Assembly: GCF_003323715.1 (NCBI RefSeq)
Contig: NZ_QOIN01000073.1
Span: 62,001-126,000, forward strand
Direction: 5' to 3'
Length of the DNA stretch: 64,000 bases
Origin: Streptomyces diacarni
GTDB lineage: Bacteria; Actinomycetota; Actinomycetes; Streptomycetales; Streptomycetaceae
Shown: in pieces, positions 41,671 to 51,250 of the stretch
Layout of the letters: every line of letters starts with the position of its first letter
Position numbering within the stretch: the stretch's first letter is position 1
The notes under the pieces: generated by a model
Databases searched by the model: none
What the model was told of the DNA's origin: nothing
What the model saw: the letters and a program-made list of their open reading frames with translations, nothing else
Made by a program: the position numbers and the translations under genes

Positions 41671-42768
41671 CTAAAGCCCCTTCAGAAAATCGGCTGCGAC
41701 CTGCAAAAAGATGTCATTGGCCGCGGTCTCGCCAATGGTCACGCGCACCCCCTCGCCCACGAAGGGACGCACCGTGACGCCCGCCTCCTCGGCCCGCGCC
41801 GCGAACGCGGAGGTCCGCTCGCCCAGCCGCAGCCACACGAAGTTGGCCTGCGACTCGGGCACCGTCCAGCCCTGGGAACGCAGCTCGCCCAGCACGCGTG
41901 TGCGCTCTTTCACAAGCGCCTCGACCCGCTCCAGCAGCGCGTCCTCACTGCGCAGCGAGGCGATGGCGGCCTCCTGTGCGAGCTCGCTCACACCGAAGGG
42001 CACCGCGGTCTTCCGCAGGGCCGCCGCCACCGGCTCGTGCGCGACGGCGAAACCGACCCGCAGCCCCGCCAACCCGTACGCCTTGGAGAAGGTGCGCAGC
42101 ACGCACACGTTCGGCCGGTCGCGGTAGAGCTCCAGACCGTCGACCACCGCCTCGTCCCGCACGAACTCGCGGTAGGCCTCGTCCAGCACCACCAGCACGT
42201 CGCCGGGCACCCGGTCCAGGAAACGCTCCAGCTCCGCGCGGGTGAGCGCGGCGCCCGTGGGGTTGTTCGGGTTGCACACGAAGAGGAGCCGGGTGCGGTC
42301 GGTGACCGCGTCCGCCATCGCGTCCAGGTCGTGCGCCTCCCTCTCGGCGCCCCCGGTCAGCGGCACCCGCACCGAGGCGGCACCGGAGATCTGCGTGATG
42401 ATCGGATAGGCCTCGAAGGAACGCCAGGCGTAGATCACCTCGTCGCCGGGGCCTGCCGTGGCCTGGAGGAGCTGCTGCGCGACACCGACCGAGCCCGTGC
42501 CGGCCGCCAGATGGGCGGCGGGCACACCGAACCGCTCCGACAGCTGTGCGTACAGCGCCGAGCAGCCCATGTCGGGGTAGCGGTTGAGCGATCCTGCCGC
42601 CTCGGTCACCGACTCCAGCACCCCCGGCAGCGGCGGATAGGGGTTCTCGTTGGAGGACAGCTTGTAGGACACCGGGCCGCCCGGGGCGGCCGGCCGCCCC
42701 GGCTTGTAGCTGGGAATCCCCTCGATCACACCGCGCAACCGCGGGCCTGGCACCTTCTGCTCACTCAC
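41671..42768 (-). CDS. hisC: Histidinol-phosphate/aromatic aminotransferase (HisC-like)
   Basis: The 365-aa PLP enzyme has the family start PRLRGVIEGIPSYKPGRP, the YKLSSNENPYPPLPGV segment, NPNNPTG, and the PLP Lys in TFSKAYGLAGLRVGF. It converts histidinol phosphate or an aromatic amino acid with 2-oxoglutarate. Streptomyces often has two such genes; this one is outside a his operon, so aromatic-amino-acid specificity is possible. GGAGGAGG lies six bases before the GTG at 42768. Confidence 0.9.
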   Translation of the reverse strand: MSEQKVPGPRLRGVIEGIPSYKPGRPAAPGGPVSYKLSSNENPYPPLPGVLESVTEAAGSLNRYPDMGCSALYAQLSERFGVPAAHLAAGTGSVGVAQQLLQATAGPGDEVIYAWRSFEAYPIITQISGAASVRVPLTGGAEREAHDLDAMADAVTDRTRLLFVCNPNNPTGAALTRAELERFLDRVPGDVLVVLDEAYREFVRDEAVVDGLELYRDRPNVCVLRTFSKAYGLAGLRVGFAVAHEPVAAALRKTAVPFGVSELAQEAAIASLRSEDALLERVEALVKERTRVLGELRSQGWTVPESQANFVWLRLGERTSAFAARAEEAGVTVRPFVGEGVRVTIGETAANDIFLQVAADFLKGL

Positions 42769-43289
42769 CGCTGCTCCTCCTCCGTCGCGTGCCAATACTC
42801 TTCACCCTAAGAGGATTCACCCGCGCGGCGTAGACCCCCGAGCGCCGCCTCCGGCGAGCGCCCCGCGCTCCCGGTCCCGATCCGGCACCCGCCGCTCCCC
42901 ACAACCGCCCCGGCGAGCGCCACCTTCGGCACCCTTCCCGGCACCGTGTCCCCGACGGTCACCGTTCGTCCCTCTACCGCCCCTCTTCGCGCCGCCTTTC
43001 CCGCTCTTTCCGCGCGCCCGGCGCGGGTACGCGCTCCCCCGCGCGCGCTGGGCGCGGGTGGCGGGCGCTGTGGCGCGCATCGCCCGTGACGGTGACGTGC
43101 GGGCGGCCCGCACCCTGGCCGACACTGCTGCCGCACATGCGCGACACGGCGGAGACCCCGGCCACATCCCCCCGTTGAGCTGCGCTTTCGCTGGCCGCGC
43201 TGGAGAAGCGGGCCCGCGGGGGCTGCCTCGCGGACGGGTTTTCCGGCCCCCCGCGCGTCAGCACCGTGCAGGCCTACGATCGGCTCGCC
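42769..43289. other. 521-bp gap between the HisC-like and LacI genes
   Basis: No gene could be supported. It holds both divergent promoters and a perfect hairpin GTGCGGGC-G-GCCCGCAC (43097-43113). A plus-strand frame near 43050-43200 reads as helical and Ala/Arg rich, but it has no start, no motif and no family match, and it is probably chance. Confidence 0.6.
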
Positions 43290-44501
43290 ATGACAGCAGC
43301 AGAGAAGCATCAGGCAGGCCGCAACCCGGCCGCTGTCCCCCAGCCACCGGTCGGGAGGTGTCCTCAGCCCCGCGGCGGTGGACGGCTGAACGGGCGCGCC
43401 GGCATCCGGGATGTCGCCGCCGCAGCCGGTGTCTCCATCACGACTGTCTCCGACGCCCTCAACGGAAAGGGCCGTCTCCCCGACACGACGCGCAGCCACG
43501 TCCGGGAAGTCGCCGAGCGACTGGGCTACCGCCCCTCGGCCGCCGCCCGGACGCTGCGCACCGGCAAGTCCGGCCTCATCGGCCTGACGGTCACGACGTA
43601 CGGCGAAGAACCGTTCACTTTCACCGAGTTCGCCTATTTCGCCGAGATGGCGAGAGCCGCCACCTCCGCCGCCCTCGCCCGCGGCTACGCCCTGGTCATC
43701 CTCCCCGCCCCCGCCCTACGCGGTCACACCACGCCGGCAGGCAACGCGGCCACGGGCGCCGGACCCGGTCCTTACGGGCCCGACGTGTGGGCGAACGTGG
43801 CCCTCGACGGCACCATCGTCGTCGACCCCTCCGACCAGGACCCGGTCGTCGGGGAACTCGTCCGCTCCGGGCTGCCGGTCGTCTCCGACGGGCGCCCCAG
43901 CCCGTCGCTGCCCGTCTCGGCCTGGGTGGACAACGACCACGAGGCCGCCGTCCGGTCCCTCCTCGACCACCTCGCCGACAACGGCGCCCGCCGCATCGGA
44001 CTGCTGACCGGCACCAGCACCGACACCTACACCCGGGTCTCCACCACCGCCTACCTGCGCTGGTGCGAACGCGTCGGCCAGGAGCCCGTCTACGAGCGGT
44101 ACCCGGCCCACGACCCCTGCGCGGGCGCCGTCGCCGCCGACCGGCTGCTCGCCCGCCCCGACAGACCCGACGCGGTCTACGGCCTCTTCGACCCGTGCGG
44201 CACCGACCTGCTGGCCGCCGCCCGCCGCTACGGGCTGCGGGTGCCCGAGGACCTGATGTTGGTCTGCTGCAGCGAGTCCGCGTCCTACGCCACGACCGCA
44301 CCGCCGATCACCACGCTGTCGCTGAAGCCGGGGCGGATCGGCAACGCCGTCGCCCAGCTGCTCATCGACGCCATCGAGGGCAGCGGCCCCGCCCGCCCGG
44401 TACAGCGGGTGATGCCCACGGAGTTGATCGTACGAACGTCCTCGCAGCGCGCCGGAAGGAGCGCCACGGTCGGCCCGCCACGCGCCCCCGCCGCCGACTG
44501 A
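43290..44501 (+). CDS. LacI family transcriptional regulator
   Basis: The 403-aa protein has a 30-residue polar lead, then a LacI helix-turn-helix (about 38-90: GIRDVAAAAGVSITTVSDAL) and a periplasmic-binding-type effector domain (about 100-385). The hinge and ligand pocket pattern is visible (SGLIGLTVTTYG; VSDGRPSPSLPVSAWVDND; RRIGLLTGTSTD). A Gly/Ala insert (about 155-172) is unusual. Such proteins sense sugars. No sugar transporter is adjacent, so the target is unknown. AGCAG-type upstream sequence is weak; the ATG is at 43290. Confidence 0.92.
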   Translation: MTAAEKHQAGRNPAAVPQPPVGRCPQPRGGGRLNGRAGIRDVAAAAGVSITTVSDALNGKGRLPDTTRSHVREVAERLGYRPSAAARTLRTGKSGLIGLTVTTYGEEPFTFTEFAYFAEMARAATSAALARGYALVILPAPALRGHTTPAGNAATGAGPGPYGPDVWANVALDGTIVVDPSDQDPVVGELVRSGLPVVSDGRPSPSLPVSAWVDNDHEAAVRSLLDHLADNGARRIGLLTGTSTDTYTRVSTTAYLRWCERVGQEPVYERYPAHDPCAGAVAADRLLARPDRPDAVYGLFDPCGTDLLAAARRYGLRVPEDLMLVCCSESASYATTAPPITTLSLKPGRIGNAVAQLLIDAIEGSGPARPVQRVMPTELIVRTSSQRAGRSATVGPPRAPAAD

Positions 44502-44805
44502 GCGGCCCGCTGGCGTGCCGTGCGGGTACCGTCCGCGGATTCCGTAAGGTACGTCAGCGGAGAATACGGGAGGAATGGACACCGGTTCGGGGCATCCGGC
44601 CACATGGGCGCCCCCAGGTGCGTCACAAGCCGCGACCAGCGTTCCTATGATTGGGGGCACTCCGGCCGCAGGCCGGGGGAGGACGACACCGCCGACCTGC
44701 TCCCGACCTGGGGCGGCACCCCGGCCGAGGACCACCGACCGGGCCCCCACGGGACAAGGACAGGGTCCTGCGGTGCACGGCGGCGGCGCGATGGTGGAGG
44801 GGTCG

Positions 44806-46185
44806 ATGACTCAGGGGGCCGGTCAGGGACCCGACGTATGGCACGGCGGGGCGACAACACACGGCGCGGGCAGCGCACGCCCGCTGTCGAGTCCTGCCCC
44901 GGACTCACCGGTGCCTCCACAGGCGGCGGAACCGGCCGCGCGCGCTCCCGAGGGCGGCCGCCCGGCCCCCGCGGGGCCCACCACCCGCAGCGACCCGCGC
45001 ACGGCCGCGACCCCGCGTCCGGCCGAGCCCCGGGGAACGGCCGAGCCCCAGGGGCCCGCCGAGGTGCGGCAGCCGGCCGACCCCCGCGCCGGTGCGGCCA
45101 CCGCGCCGACAGCGCCCCCAGAACCGAGCACGACGGCGCCGAGCACGACGGCGCCGAGCACGGCGGCGGTGGGCACGGCGGCGGTGGGCGGCACCGAGGC
45201 CCGCGGTGCCGCCGAGGAGGGCGGGAGGCCCGAGGAGAGCGGGATGCCCCAGGAGTACACGCCGACCGCCCGGGACCTGCCGGTCGTCGGGGCGGCCGAG
45301 GCCGTGGACACGGGTCCCGAGCCGACCATGGTGGACGTGCCCGCCCCCGCCTCGTCCGAGAACGAGGGCGAGGGCCCGCTGTACGTCGTCGGCGACGTCC
45401 ACGGGTACCTGGAGGAACTGCGCGCCGCGCTGCGCCAGTTCGGGATCATCGACACGGACAACCGGTGGATCGCCGGCAACGCGCGCCTGTGGTTCCTCGG
45501 CGACTTCACCGACCGCGGCCCCGACGGGATCGGCGTCATCGACCTCGTCATGCAGCTGTCCGCCGAGGCCGCCGCGGCGGGCGGCTACTGCAAGGCGCTG
45601 ATGGGCAACCACGAACTGCTGCTGCTGGGCGCCAAACGGTTCGGCGACACACCGGTCAACTCCGGTGCGGGCACGGCCTCCTTCCAGGCGGCCTGGCTCC
45701 TCAACGGCGGCCAGCGCACCGACATGGAGCGCCTGGCGGACCACCACGTGCAGTGGATCTCCCGGCTGGACGCCATGGCGCTGGCGGACAACCACCTGCT
45801 GGTGCACTCGGACGCCTCCGGCTACCTGGACCACGGCGCGACGATCGAGGACGTCAACGACGCGATCACCGAGGCGCTCCAGCGCAACGACGCTGAGGAG
45901 ACCTGGGACCTGTTCCGCAAGTTCACCAAGCGCTTCGCCTTCCGCGAGGAGACCGCGGGTCCCGCCGCCGTGCGCGAGCTGCTGGACACCTTCGGCGGCA
46001 CCCGCATCGTGCACGGGCACAGCCCGATCCCCTACCTGCTGGGCGAGGTCGACAGCGAGGACGGGGAGAGCGCGCCGGCCGTAACGGGGCCGCACGTCTA
46101 CGCGGACGGGCTGGCCATCGCGATGGACGGCGGCGTGACGATGGGGGCCAAGCTCCTCATCGCGCAGCTGCCCCTCGTGCGGTGA
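44806..46185 (+). CDS. Metallophosphoesterase with long disordered N-terminus
   Basis: The 459-aa protein has an Ala/Pro/Thr-rich N-terminal 190 residues, partly from 15-bp tandem repeats, then a calcineurin-like phosphoesterase. The metal motifs are GDVHG, GDFTDRG, MGNHELLLLG, and late HGHSPIPYL, in the usual order. Both Mn/Fe sites appear complete. Substrate unknown; a protein phosphatase role is possible. GGAGGGG lies four bases before the ATG at 44806; the 304-bp gap from the LacI stop holds only the promoter, and an upstream in-frame ATG at 44575 is too close to its GGGAGG. Confidence 0.92.
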   Translation: MTQGAGQGPDVWHGGATTHGAGSARPLSSPAPDSPVPPQAAEPAARAPEGGRPAPAGPTTRSDPRTAATPRPAEPRGTAEPQGPAEVRQPADPRAGAATAPTAPPEPSTTAPSTTAPSTAAVGTAAVGGTEARGAAEEGGRPEESGMPQEYTPTARDLPVVGAAEAVDTGPEPTMVDVPAPASSENEGEGPLYVVGDVHGYLEELRAALRQFGIIDTDNRWIAGNARLWFLGDFTDRGPDGIGVIDLVMQLSAEAAAAGGYCKALMGNHELLLLGAKRFGDTPVNSGAGTASFQAAWLLNGGQRTDMERLADHHVQWISRLDAMALADNHLLVHSDASGYLDHGATIEDVNDAITEALQRNDAEETWDLFRKFTKRFAFREETAGPAAVRELLDTFGGTRIVHGHSPIPYLLGEVDSEDGESAPAVTGPHVYADGLAIAMDGGVTMGAKLLIAQLPLVR

Positions 46186-46401
46186 GCCGGGCCTCACGCG
46201 CCCTGGTCGCGTGCCGGGCGGGCTCGGCGCGGTGCCAAGGGGGCGTGGGGAGAGTGCGCGGTGGTGCGGCTGTGGACGCCAGGGGCGCACGGCACACGGT
46301 TCGACACCCCTGGTGATTCGCGCGCCGATTCCCGGGCAGGTGTTTCCCCGAAGTGATCGGCTGGGGGGCGTCACTGTAGCGGGTCAATTCCGGGAACTGC
46401 C

Positions 46402-46431
46402 TGTCACGGAGTGCGGCAACAGCTCTACCAT
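46402..46431 (+). promoter_or_regulatory. Candidate promoter in the 350-bp gap before the membrane protein
   Basis: TGTCAC (46402-46407) and TACCAT (46426-46431) are spaced by 18 bp. TGTCAC also pairs with GTGACA at 46436-46441. The remainder of 46186-46535 shows no gene. Confidence 0.35.
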
Positions 46432-46535
46432 CGGCGTGACACATCGAAAGAAGTTCTCCACTCGCTGACCAGACCTGCCCCGCCCCTCGACCGGCCACCT
46501 AGGCCCTACGCCCTACGGAGCATCGGGGGATGCAC

Positions 46536-47498
46536 ATGAACAGCGCTCCGCACCTGCTGCGTGAAGACCGGCCCGAGTTCGAGCGGGTCCTCGACGAAGC
46601 ACTGCGCACCGCTCACCGCCGCCCCGACCTCGCGGCGCTCGGCCGGCGGCTCAACGCCGACCAACTGCGCACGATGGCGCTCAGCGCCGCCACGGCCATA
46701 GCCGCGTGCGCCGAAGCCGAATACCAGCAATTCGTACGCCTGCGCGAAGAACTGCGCCATTCCCACACCACGCCCGCCGTCCCCGACTCCCGCACCCCGC
46801 CCGCGTCCGGCTCGGGCGACGTCACCGAGGCGGGCGGCGGCACCGGCCCCGAACTCCGGGGGCCGGGAGCGGGCGGCGGCACGAGCGTCGGCGAGCGGCT
46901 GGTCGGCGCGATGGGCGGCGAGACCCTCGCGGAGGCGTCCGGCGCCGGCCTCGTGGCCATGGTCTCGGTGCTGGCCCCCGTCCTCGCGGCCACCGCAGCC
47001 GTCATCTTCCTGCTGCTGGGCTACTCGCTGCGCCTGCTCTCGCCCGAGCCCGCGGTCGCCGGGCCGATCCGCGGCGTCGGCTGGATCTTCGCCGCGCTCG
47101 CCGCGGCCGGGATCGTGCTCGCGCTGGCGGGCCTGCTGCTGATGGCCCTGCGCAACGGGGCGAGTCCGGCCCGTCACTCGTCGGGCGGCGCGGGCGGCGA
47201 TTCCGGCGGCGAGCTGGCCCAGAAGGTGGCGCAGGCGCGTACCGCCTGGCACGAGGCGCTGCTCGAACACGGCATCCTGCCGTTCCTGCGGGACGCACTG
47301 GCCGATCCGGACGGTGCCGAACAGGCCCCCGCCGCGTTCGTGCCGCGCCCCAGCCGGCTCGGCTACTCGCACCCCGGGTTCTCCAGCCGCCCCGCGTCCG
47401 AGGCGCCGACCGCCGAGGAGACCGCCGCGCGACCGCGCTTCAGCAGCCCCGACTACTCCAGCCCGGAGTACGGCGGCCCCGACACCCCGCCCGCCTGA
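46536..47498 (+). CDS. Two-helix membrane protein of unknown function
   Basis: The 320-aa protein has a helical N-terminal domain (about 5-75: REDRPEFERVLDEALRTAHR), a Gly/Thr-rich linker, and two membrane helices (about 135-165 and 175-205). A cytoplasmic tail then holds the HEALLEHGILPFLRDAL helix and ends with Ser/Pro/Tyr repeats of SSPDYSSPEYGGPD type. Such Tyr/Ser-rich tails are frequent phosphorylation or binding regions. GGGGG stands six bases before the ATG at 46536; the ATG at 46530 overlaps that run. It has the orientation of the upstream phosphoesterase. Convergent, 3 bp, with the lyase. Confidence 0.8.
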   Translation: MNSAPHLLREDRPEFERVLDEALRTAHRRPDLAALGRRLNADQLRTMALSAATAIAACAEAEYQQFVRLREELRHSHTTPAVPDSRTPPASGSGDVTEAGGGTGPELRGPGAGGGTSVGERLVGAMGGETLAEASGAGLVAMVSVLAPVLAATAAVIFLLLGYSLRLLSPEPAVAGPIRGVGWIFAALAAAGIVLALAGLLLMALRNGASPARHSSGGAGGDSGGELAQKVAQARTAWHEALLEHGILPFLRDALADPDGAEQAPAAFVPRPSRLGYSHPGFSSRPASEAPTAEETAARPRFSSPDYSSPEYGGPDTPPA

Positions 47499-47501
47499 CC
47501 C

Positions 47502-48734
47502 TCACACCGCCCCGCCGAGACCGTCCGCACCGGTCCCGGACTCGGGGGCCGCCGAGGCGTCCAGCGCGCGGCGGATGTCCCTGACCAGGTCCGCGCTGTC
47601 CTCCACACCCACCGACAGCCGCACGAAACCCTCCGGGACCGGGTCGCCGCCCCAGCGCCCGCGGCGCTCGGCCGTCGAGCGGACGCCGCCGAAGCTGGTG
47701 GCGTCGCCCACCAGCCGCAGCCGGGCGAGGAAACGGTTGGCGTGTGCCTGGTCCGGCAGGGTGAAGGAGACGACGCAGCCGTAGCGGCTCATCTGGTGGG
47801 AGGCCAGCGCGTGCGCCGGGTCGTCGGTCAGCCCCGGATGGCGGACGTCGCCGACCTCGGGGCGCGCCGCCAACGCCTCGGCGACCGCCAGCGCGTTGCC
47901 CGCCTGGCGCTGCGTGCGCACCTCCAGCGTCGCCAGCGAACGGTGCGCCAGCCACGCCTCCATCGGCCCCGGGATCGCGCCGACCGTCTTGCGCCAGGCC
48001 CGCACCGCCGCGGCGACCTCGGGCGAACGGGTGGCGACGTAGCCGAGCAGCACGTCGCCGTGGCCGGTGAGCGCCTTGGTGCCGCTGGCCACGGAGATGT
48101 CGGCGCCCAGCAGCAGCGGCCGCTGACCGAGCGGCGTGGCCAGCGTGTTGTCGACCGCCACCAGCGCGCCCTGCTCGTGCGCCGCGTGCGCGAGCCTGCG
48201 GATGTCGCACACGTCGAGACCGGGGTTGGACGGCGTCTCCAGCCACAGCAGGTTCGCGCCCTCCACCTCGGACAGCTGCGCGTCACCGCCCGTGGGGGCC
48301 GTCCGCACCCGGACGCCGAAGCCCTCCAGGCGCTCGCGGAGAGCGGCCAGCAGGTTGTAGCCGTCGCAGGGCAGCACCACCGTCTGCCCCGGCCGCGTCA
48401 GGGAGAGCAGCACCGCGGAGATCGCGCCCATGCCCGAGGAGAAGACGACCACCTCCGCCTCGGGGTCCTCGGGCGCCTCCAGCTCGGCGATGGCCCGCTC
48501 CAGCCGCGTCCAGGTCGGGTTGGCGTCCCGCCCGTAGGCGTACGGCGCGCCCTCGACCTCGCCCGGCAGGTGGTAGTGCGCGGCGAAGACGGGGCCCGGC
48601 AGCGGCGGCTCGTAGGGCTCCTCGCTCGGGAGTCCGGCGCGGACCACGCGGGTGCCGTCGCCGTCGCCGGCGGGCCCGTAGTCGAGGCCTGATCCGGTCA
48701 GGGGCCGTGTGTCGTCCGGTGGGGTCGGGGTCAT
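47502..48734 (-). CDS. Cystathionine gamma-lyase/synthase family PLP enzyme
   Basis: The 410-aa enzyme has the Cys/Met-metabolism PLP fold: YGRDANPTWTRLERAIAELE near the start, VVFSSGMGAISAVLLSL, the PLP Asp in VAVDNTLATPL and the PLP Lys in SVASGTKALTGHGD. Actinobacterial relatives act as cystathionine gamma-lyases or related gamma-elimination enzymes. No sulphur-assimilation gene is beside it. Its tail is Ala/Gly rich. Convergent with the membrane protein by 3 bp, so no separate terminator exists. Confidence 0.9.
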   Translation of the reverse strand: MTPTPPDDTRPLTGSGLDYGPAGDGDGTRVVRAGLPSEEPYEPPLPGPVFAAHYHLPGEVEGAPYAYGRDANPTWTRLERAIAELEAPEDPEAEVVVFSSGMGAISAVLLSLTRPGQTVVLPCDGYNLLAALRERLEGFGVRVRTAPTGGDAQLSEVEGANLLWLETPSNPGLDVCDIRRLAHAAHEQGALVAVDNTLATPLGQRPLLLGADISVASGTKALTGHGDVLLGYVATRSPEVAAAVRAWRKTVGAIPGPMEAWLAHRSLATLEVRTQRQAGNALAVAEALAARPEVGDVRHPGLTDDPAHALASHQMSRYGCVVSFTLPDQAHANRFLARLRLVGDATSFGGVRSTAERRGRWGGDPVPEGFVRLSVGVEDSADLVRDIRRALDASAAPESGTGADGLGGAV

Positions 48735-48803
48735 CGTGGTGCCTCCTGGTGGCGCTCACCCGTTCGTCCGTGCCCGGCGCAGGACCCGCCTTCGCAGGTG
48801 GGC

Positions 48804-49790
48804 TCAGCCCAGGGCCGCGCGGGCCGCGGCGCCGCTCTGTGCACCGTATCCGCCGCCGAAGAGGACCGCGTGGACGAGGAGGTGCTGCAACTGGTGCAGC
48901 GGTACCCGCGCCTGGCGGCCGGGGAGCGGCCGTACCTCCTCGTAGGCGGCGAGGATGCGGGGCAGTTCGGGGCAGCCGAACAGCTGGAGCATCGCCAGGT
49001 CGGTCTCGGGGTGGCCGCCCTGGGCCGCGGGGTCGATGAGCCGGGCCTGGCCTTCCGCCGTCCAGTGGACGTTGCCCGACCACAGGTCGCCGTGGATGAC
49101 GGCGGGCGGCTGCGGCGGCCCCGACACGGCCTCGTCCCCCAGCCGTTCGCACAGCCGCTCGACGTCCCGCGCGTCCGGCGGCGCGAGGTGGCCGCTGTCG
49201 ACGGCGGCCCGCAGCAGGGGCTCCAGCCGCCTCTCGGCGTGGAAGCGGGGCCAGGCGTCCGGTTCCGCCACCGGCTCGCGCGGCGAGGTCAACGGCAGCG
49301 GGCCCAGGTAGCAGGGCTCCCCCGGTGTGCCCCACGAGGGCGCGGGGCTCGCGTGCAGCGCCGCCAGCCCCCGCCCCAGCCGCTCGGCCGCCGCGCGGTC
49401 CGGCGGGCCCGGCTCCAGCCACTCAAGGACGAGCACGTCCCGCGCGACGGCCACCACCTCGGGCACCGGGACGGTACCGGTCGCCCGCAGCCGGGCCAGC
49501 CCCGCCGCCTCGGCGGCGAAGAAGTCGGCGGGCGCGGCGTCCAGCGCCTTGGCGAAGACGGTGCGGGGGCCGGGCCCGGGCCCTCCTGGTCCGGGCGCAC
49601 CCCCGCTTTCCTCGCCGAGTTCGACCCGGTAGGCGTCGCAGATCGAGCCGCCGCCCGTCGGGGTGGCGGCCGTCGCGGGCCGCCCGAGCAGTGCCGCCGT
49701 ACGGGCGACGGGGCGCGGCGGCGGGACGGCGCCGGGGCTCCCGGCGAGGGGGCGCCCGGTGCCGGAGTCCCCGCCGCCGGCCGGGGCCAT
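48804..49790 (-). CDS. Fructosamine kinase family protein
   Basis: The 328-aa protein has the APH-like kinase fold: an entry TPTGGGSICDAYRVEL, FAKALD (ATP Lys), VIHGDLWSGNVHW (catalytic Asp and Asn) and LIDPAAQGGHPETDLAML (metal Asp). Relatives phosphorylate fructosamines or ribulosamines for deglycation. The ATG at 49790 overlaps the LMW-PTP stop (TGATG), so the two are coupled; bacterial fructosamine kinases are commonly linked to low-molecular-weight phosphatases, which may repair related adducts. Confidence 0.92.
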   Translation of the reverse strand: MAPAGGGDSGTGRPLAGSPGAVPPPRPVARTAALLGRPATAATPTGGGSICDAYRVELGEESGGAPGPGGPGPGPRTVFAKALDAAPADFFAAEAAGLARLRATGTVPVPEVVAVARDVLVLEWLEPGPPDRAAAERLGRGLAALHASPAPSWGTPGEPCYLGPLPLTSPREPVAEPDAWPRFHAERRLEPLLRAAVDSGHLAPPDARDVERLCERLGDEAVSGPPQPPAVIHGDLWSGNVHWTAEGQARLIDPAAQGGHPETDLAMLQLFGCPELPRILAAYEEVRPLPGRQARVPLHQLQHLLVHAVLFGGGYGAQSGAAARAALG

Positions 49791-50284
49791 CAGCCTCCCT
49801 CCCGCGCCTCGAGGGCCGCACCGACCTCCGAGAGCAGCCCGGGTACCGCCGCCTCGACCATCTCCAGGCACGCCGTGAAGCCGCGCTCGCCGCCGTAGTA
49901 GGGGTCGGGGACGCTCAGGTCCTCCGGCTCGGCCTCGGGGTCGTAGGAGCGCAGCAGCCGTACCCGCGCGGCCTGGTCCGTGGTGCGGGCGAGGGCGCGC
50001 AGTTCGGCGGCGTGGCCCGCGTCGAGGGCGACGATCAGGTCGTACCGCTCGAACCACTCGGCCTCGAACTGACGTGCGGCGTGGCTGAGTGGATAGCCCG
50101 CCTCCCGCAGCACCGCCGTCGTACGGGAGTCCTCGGCCTCGCCCAGGTGCCAGCTGCCCGTCCCCGCGCTGCCGACCTCCACCAGCCCGTCCAGCCCCGC
50201 GTCCCGCACGTGCGCGCGGAAGACGGCCTCGGCCATGGGCGAGCGGCAGATGTTGCCCGTGCACACGAAACAGACGCGGTACAT
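49790..50284 (-). CDS. Low-molecular-weight protein-tyrosine phosphatase
   Basis: The 164-aa enzyme has the signature CTGNICRS (Cys8, Arg14), SAGTGSWH, and the acid Asp in VPDPYYGG. The reaction is hydrolysis of phosphotyrosine or small phosphoesters in the cytoplasm. It lies five bases upstream-to-downstream of the holin-like gene and overlaps the kinase start, so all three form an operon. In characterised systems the same pair of genes deals with sugar adducts. Confidence 0.95.
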   Translation of the reverse strand: MYRVCFVCTGNICRSPMAEAVFRAHVRDAGLDGLVEVGSAGTGSWHLGEAEDSRTTAVLREAGYPLSHAARQFEAEWFERYDLIVALDAGHAAELRALARTTDQAARVRLLRSYDPEAEPEDLSVPDPYYGGERGFTACLEMVEAAVPGLLSEVGAALEAREGG

Positions 50285-50289
50285 GCGCC

Positions 50290-50661
50290 TCAGTCCCGGT
50301 CCAGAACCATGTTCAGCGCCCAGGAGACGACCGAGATGATCAGGCCGCCGAGGAACGCCGTGCCGAACCCGTCCACGTGGAAGCTCACGTCCAGCTTGTC
50401 CGCCACCCAGGAGGTCAGCATCAGCATCAGCGCGTTGATCACCAGCGTGAACAGGCCCAGCGTCAGCACCAGCAGCGGCAGGGACAGCAGCTTGACCACC
50501 GGCTTGACCACGACGTTGACGACGCCGAAGATCAGGGCGACGACGATCAGCGTCAGCGCCTTCTCGCCCCCCGATCCGCCGGTCAGCTCGATGTCGCTGA
50601 GCAGCCAGGTCGCCACGGCGAGCGCCGCGGCGTTGGCCAGCGTCTTGATGAGGAAGTTCAT
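50290..50661 (-). CDS. Phage holin family (superfamily IV) membrane protein
   Basis: The 123-aa protein has four membrane helices, with NAAALAVATWLLSDI, ALTLIVVALIFGVVNVVVKP and LLVLTLGLFTLVINALMLMLTSW in order. The NxxxKP turn is characteristic. It is a common chromosomal protein, not evidence of a prophage. It heads the operon with the phosphatase and kinase genes; ATG at 50661. Confidence 0.88.
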   Translation of the reverse strand: MNFLIKTLANAAALAVATWLLSDIELTGGSGGEKALTLIVVALIFGVVNVVVKPVVKLLSLPLLVLTLGLFTLVINALMLMLTSWVADKLDVSFHVDGFGTAFLGGLIISVVSWALNMVLDRD

Positions 50662-50755
50662 ACCCAGATCGTGGCAGAGATCGACGCCGGAGCGTACGGC
50701 CGGTGGCCGGTGGAAGCGGACCGGGCGGCGTACCGGCCCGGAGGAAGGGACGACG

Positions 50756-51073
50756 GTGAAGGCTTTCCGGCTGGATGACCTGGAAGCGGAGCGGGCCGCG
50801 CACGACGGCGCGTACCTGAGGTTCCTGCGGGAGAGGAACATGTCCGCCGGCCTCTACGCGCTCGACGCGGGCACCGCCGACCCGCAGCAGCCGCACGAAC
50901 AGGACGAGATCTACTTCGTCGTCAGCGGCCGCGGCTCCCTCACCGTCGGCGCGGAGACGACGCAGGTCGCGCGGGGCAGCGTCGTCCACGTACCGGCGCG
51001 GACACCGCACAAGTTCCACCACATCACCGAGGACCTGCGCGTACTCGTGGTCTTCTCGCCCCCCGAGAGCTGA
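50756..51073 (+). CDS. Small cupin-domain protein
   Basis: The 105-aa protein is one cupin barrel: DPQQPHEQDEIYFVVSGRG carries the metal His/Glu motif 1 and RGSVVHVPARTPHKFHHI motif 2. GAGGAAGGGA lies five bases before the GTG at 50756. Such cupins bind sugars, metals or act as isomerases; the role is not known here. Divergent from the holin-like operon. Confidence 0.88.
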   Translation: MKAFRLDDLEAERAAHDGAYLRFLRERNMSAGLYALDAGTADPQQPHEQDEIYFVVSGRGSLTVGAETTQVARGSVVHVPARTPHKFHHITEDLRVLVVFSPPES

Positions 51074-51250
51074 GCAGCCGCGTCCGGGGGCTTTCCGCCC
51101 TCGCGGGCCGCCGCCGATTCAGGGTTACGTCAGGGTCGGGTTCAGGGGAGGACCGGGGCACGAGCGGCCCCACCGTCTTGCGGACCCCTCTAGCATCGAT
51201 GTCAGAGGGCACGCCGCCTTCACACACACCCAGAGACGGAGCACACAGTC

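Noticed and set aside
42769..43289. Helical-looking plus-strand frame in the gap before the LacI gene
   Set aside because: No start codon with ribosome-binding site, no motif, and strong compositional bias; not supported.
50290..50661. Holin-like gene as evidence for a prophage
   Set aside because: This holin superfamily IV type is a normal chromosomal gene in actinobacteria and no other phage gene is near.
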